A stretch of 64,000 nucleotides of DNA. It comes from CAVYBY01 sp963766935. GTDB taxonomy: Bacteria; Actinomycetota; UBA4738; HRBIN12. How positions within the stretch are numbered: the stretch's first letter is position 1; every line of letters starts with the position of its first letter. The stretch spans positions 310,001-374,000 of the forward strand of contig CAVYBY010000008.1 of NCBI GenBank assembly GCA_963766935.1. Direction: 5' to 3'. Both the position numbers and the translations under genes were made by a program. Below are positions 62,205-64,000 of the stretch, one piece after another. The notes under the pieces are model-generated. The model did no database searches, was not told the origin of the DNA, and saw only the letters and a list, made by a program, of their open reading frames with translations.

Positions 62205-63220
62205 ACGCAGGCCTCCCGGTGCGGAAGTGCGCGAAGGGTCCCCGCGTGGACCGGGAACGCCGCCAGGACGACTCCGGGCACCGCGCCGATCGTCGCTCCG
62301 ACGTCGACCGGCCCCCGCGTGTCGCCGTTCCACGTGAACGCCCAGCCGCCGCACGCCGCGGGCTGGAGCCGGCGGAGCGCCGCGAGGGCTCCGTGCGGCG
62401 TCGCCCGCCCCGCCGCCGCATAGGCTTGCAGCGCAAGGGCTGTGGAGTTCGCGTCCGTTGATCGGTACCCCCAGGTGTAACCCCACCCCAGGTGCTTCGG
62501 ATCGCGGATGGCCGAGAAGAACCCGAACGGGTCCTCGGCGCCCAGCGGGGCATTGCCCGATGCCTCGAGCGCCTGCACGACGTAGGAGGTCGTGTTGGTG
62601 TCAGACAGGAAGTAGTCCGACGAAGGAGCGGTCTTCGACCGGCAGTGGGCGTTGTCTCGGCCGGCCGCGTACGGCTCGTCGAAGGCCCACCCCCCGTCGG
62701 GGCACTGGGCGGCGCGAAGCCACGCCAGCGCATCGTGAGAGGCACGCGTCCCGGCTCCGCGGAACGCGAGGATCGCGAGCGCCTGATCCAGGACGGAGGC
62801 GGTCCCGTTGCCGAATCGTCCGGTTCCGGCCTGGGTCCCGCGAATCTCGAATACGAGGTTGTGACCGGCGAAATGCCGCGGATCGCGGCCCATGGCGCTC
62901 GCCGCCAGCGCGACCTTGGCTCGAAGGCCCACCGTGTCGATGTTGCCGGCTCGGGTCTGCGCCTCGAGGTATGCGAGCGCTCGCGCCGCCGGTCTCGGTC
63001 CGACGCCGGCGGACACGAATGCGAGCACCGCGTCCGCGGTCGACCCGATCGGTGAGAACGCCGGGAGCGAGCCGTCGGGTTGCTGCGCGGCAGCCAGATA
63101 CGCCGCGCCGAACGCGGCTCGCCGTCGGTCGGTCGGTCGTGCGTTGGCCGTGACCGGCACGGTGAACATCACCGCGGCGATCAGGCAGACGGCGGCAAGC
63201 CGTCGGAGGGTTCGGCCCAT
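62201..63220 (-). CDS. Secreted alpha/alpha-toroid protein (transcobalamin N-domain-like)
   Basis: The 339-residue protein has a signal peptide (LAAVCLIAAVMFTVPVTANA) and repeated helical-pair motifs of the terpene cyclase/prenyltransferase superfamily: GAAYLAAAQQPDGSLPAF, ALAYLEAQ, ALAWLRAAQCPDGGWAFDEPY, TNTTSYVVQALEASG, DANSTALALQAYAAAG, ALAALRRLQPAACGGWAF. It lacks the DxDD or DDxD catalytic motifs of cyclases. This toroid forms the N-terminal domain of animal transcobalamin and intrinsic factor. ATG 63220 has AAAGGAGG upstream. It is the first gene after the cobalamin riboswitch. Confidence 0.8.
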   Translation of the reverse strand: MGRTLRRLAAVCLIAAVMFTVPVTANARPTDRRRAAFGAAYLAAAQQPDGSLPAFSPIGSTADAVLAFVSAGVGPRPAARALAYLEAQTRAGNIDTVGLRAKVALAASAMGRDPRHFAGHNLVFEIRGTQAGTGRFGNGTASVLDQALAILAFRGAGTRASHDALAWLRAAQCPDGGWAFDEPYAAGRDNAHCRSKTAPSSDYFLSDTNTTSYVVQALEASGNAPLGAEDPFGFFSAIRDPKHLGWGYTWGYRSTDANSTALALQAYAAAGRATPHGALAALRRLQPAACGGWAFTWNGDTRGPVDVGATIGAVPGVVLAAFPVHAGTLRALPHREACV

Positions 63221-63257
63221 GGGGGGCCTCCTTTCCGGGCGTCCTCGCGCCCCATCG

Positions 63258-63349
63258 GAACGACTCCCCGAACAAGGGTGTCGATCGACGGGCGGGTCCG
63301 CACCGCGGTGCCCCTCGGCCGACGCTCCCCGTCCTCGAGGGAGTCGTTC
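63258..63349 (-). promoter_or_regulatory. Riboswitch expression platform with alternative stems
   Basis: An 11-bp inverted repeat pairs 63339-63349 with 63258-63268 (GAACGACTCCC/GGGAGTCGTTC), the second half lying about 20 bases before the ribosome-binding site (about 63229-63236). A shorter local stem (CTCCC/GGGAG, about 63325-63343) uses part of the first half, so the two structures exclude each other. This suits a B12-controlled switch of initiation. Confidence 0.6.
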
Positions 63350-63359
63350 AGCCCGTGCG

Positions 63360-63495
63360 TCGCGGAGGGCGACCGGGCTCGCCCGCCCCGAAGGGCGGAC
63401 CTACCGTTGCGGGACAGCGCCGGACTTCGACCGGACTTCGCCTCGCGACGCGCTTGCGCGAGCATCGTACATGGGAGCCGGCACGCCGGCGAAGC
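63360..63495 (-). promoter_or_regulatory. Cobalamin (B12) riboswitch aptamer
   Basis: The leader of the toroid gene contains the cobalamin aptamer core (minus strand, 63403-63436): GGCGAAGTCCGGTCGAAGTC leading into GCGCTGTCCCGCAACGGT. The second part matches the B12-box consensus GCNGNCCCGCAACNGT. A GCCGGC stem precedes it and the paired closing segment GAGCCCGGTCGCC follows. Boundaries are approximate. Confidence 0.9.
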
Positions 63496-63504
63496 AGACG
63501 AGTG

Positions 63505-64000
63505 CTATCGCTCGTCGATCGAGCCGGGCTCGCCGCCGCTCTGTCGGAGAAACCGTTCGATCTCCGAGGCGATCTCGTCGCCGGAGGGGATCCGCTCGTC
63601 GTCGGCCATCGTTTCGAGCCGGCGCACGTACTCGGCGGAGTCGTCGTCGGCCCCGATCGCGGCGTCGAGCCGTTCGCGCTGCGCCGCCGCCTCGTCGGGA
63701 AGATCCCCCAACGGCAGCTGCACGCCGAGATGACGCTGAAGGTGCTCGATGAGCGCGATGGACGCCGCCGCGTAGGAACCGCCGACGTAGTGCGGCACCT
63801 GCGCGTAGAACCCCACCGACGGCAGACCCCCGCCCGATACCGCGATCTCGATCGACGAGAGCGCCGCCGACGGCACGCGCAGGAGTCCCTGGGGTCCGGG
63901 TTGCTCGTCCTCGTGGAGCAGGCCCGGCCGCGACGCGGTCGAGAAGACGGGAACCGGCCGGGTGTGCGCGACGGCGGCCGGGATCGCCCCGAGGCTCACC
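63505..64000 (-). CDS. PAC2 family protein, partial (5' end outside window)
   Basis: The C-terminal 164 residues are visible, ending at 63505. The segment GPQGLLRVPSAALSSIEIAV, then GLPSVGFYAQVPHYVGGSYAAASIALIEHLQRHLG and LPDEAAAQRERLDAAIG, matches the PAC2 family, related to proteasome assembly chaperones and found in actinobacteria with proteasomes. The gene runs past the window, since the apparent ATG at 63999 cuts the fold. Divergence from a proteasome role cannot be judged here. Confidence 0.8.
   Translation of the reverse strand, partial: VSLGAIPAAVAHTRPVPVFSTASRPGLLHEDEQPGPQGLLRVPSAALSSIEIAVSGGGLPSVGFYAQVPHYVGGSYAAASIALIEHLQRHLGVQLPLGDLPDEAAAQRERLDAAIGADDDSAEYVRRLETMADDERIPSGDEIASEIERFLRQSGGEPGSIDER

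Noticed and set aside
59165..62461. 1098-codon open frame antisense to the ECF locus
   Set aside because: Low-complexity Arg/Ser-rich product; the opposite strand carries clear ATPase and membrane domains.

Overview
The window is GC-rich, almost fully coding chromosomal DNA from a member of the Actinomycetota. It covers the replication origin. Markers for this placement are the block dnaA-dnaN-recF-dciA-gyrB-gyrA-DUF3566-tRNA-Ile facing away from rpmH-rnpA-yidD-yidC-jag-rsmG-parA-parB, the block sigM-antisigma-trxB-trxA-cwlM beside murJ, DUF6049 and NUDIX, inositol-3-phosphate synthase beside a PadR regulator, and an F420-type luciferase-like oxidoreductase. Gene order matches actinobacteria in general, but several genes differ enough from mycobacteria or Streptomyces that an uncultured or poorly sampled lineage is likely. 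I cannot name the class from sequence alone.

Layout. 1-10.4 kb is an accessory stretch: a secreted S55-type protein, an MFS exporter, a zinc metallopeptidase, a hydrolase-cyclase fusion, an ECF sigma/anti-sigma-like pair, a sugar dehydrogenase lipoprotein and at least four fragments of broken genes. 10.7-20.7 kb is the left origin arm on the minus strand. Two gene-free spacers with DnaA-box-like sites (19067-19271 and 20694-20950) are the best oriC candidates. 20.95-26.8 kb is the right arm on the plus strand, with a perfect parS site inside the start of rsmG and a ParA with a long proline-rich tail. 26.8-42.6 kb holds cell-wall, redox and membrane genes: ddl, a cwlM-like protein, trxAB, sigM, murJ, DUF6049, pilT and the CCA enzyme. 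42.6-50.7 kb has lepB, a molybdate transporter with its regulator, a YchF-like GTPase, nickel superoxide dismutase with its maturation protease, and a small sulfur-relay operon. 50.7-58.2 kb holds transporters, ino1 and PadR.

58.2-63.5 kb is the most interesting region. A cobalamin riboswitch precedes five overlapping genes. Two encode secreted proteins, an alpha/alpha-toroid protein and a DUF4430-like protein with a C-terminal membrane anchor. These resemble the two halves of animal transcobalamin. The other three encode a complete ECF transporter (T, fused A-A', S). The simplest reading is a vitamin B12 capture-and-uptake system in which an ECF transporter is fed by extracellular binding proteins.

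A caution on sequence quality: recF, parB, ecfT, the molybdate regulator, a dienelactone hydrolase and a matrixin-like protease (twice) each carry what looks like a one-base indel. Several of these are conserved, operon-embedded genes, so residual assembly errors are more likely than decay. They are annotated as frameshifted genes over their full span.
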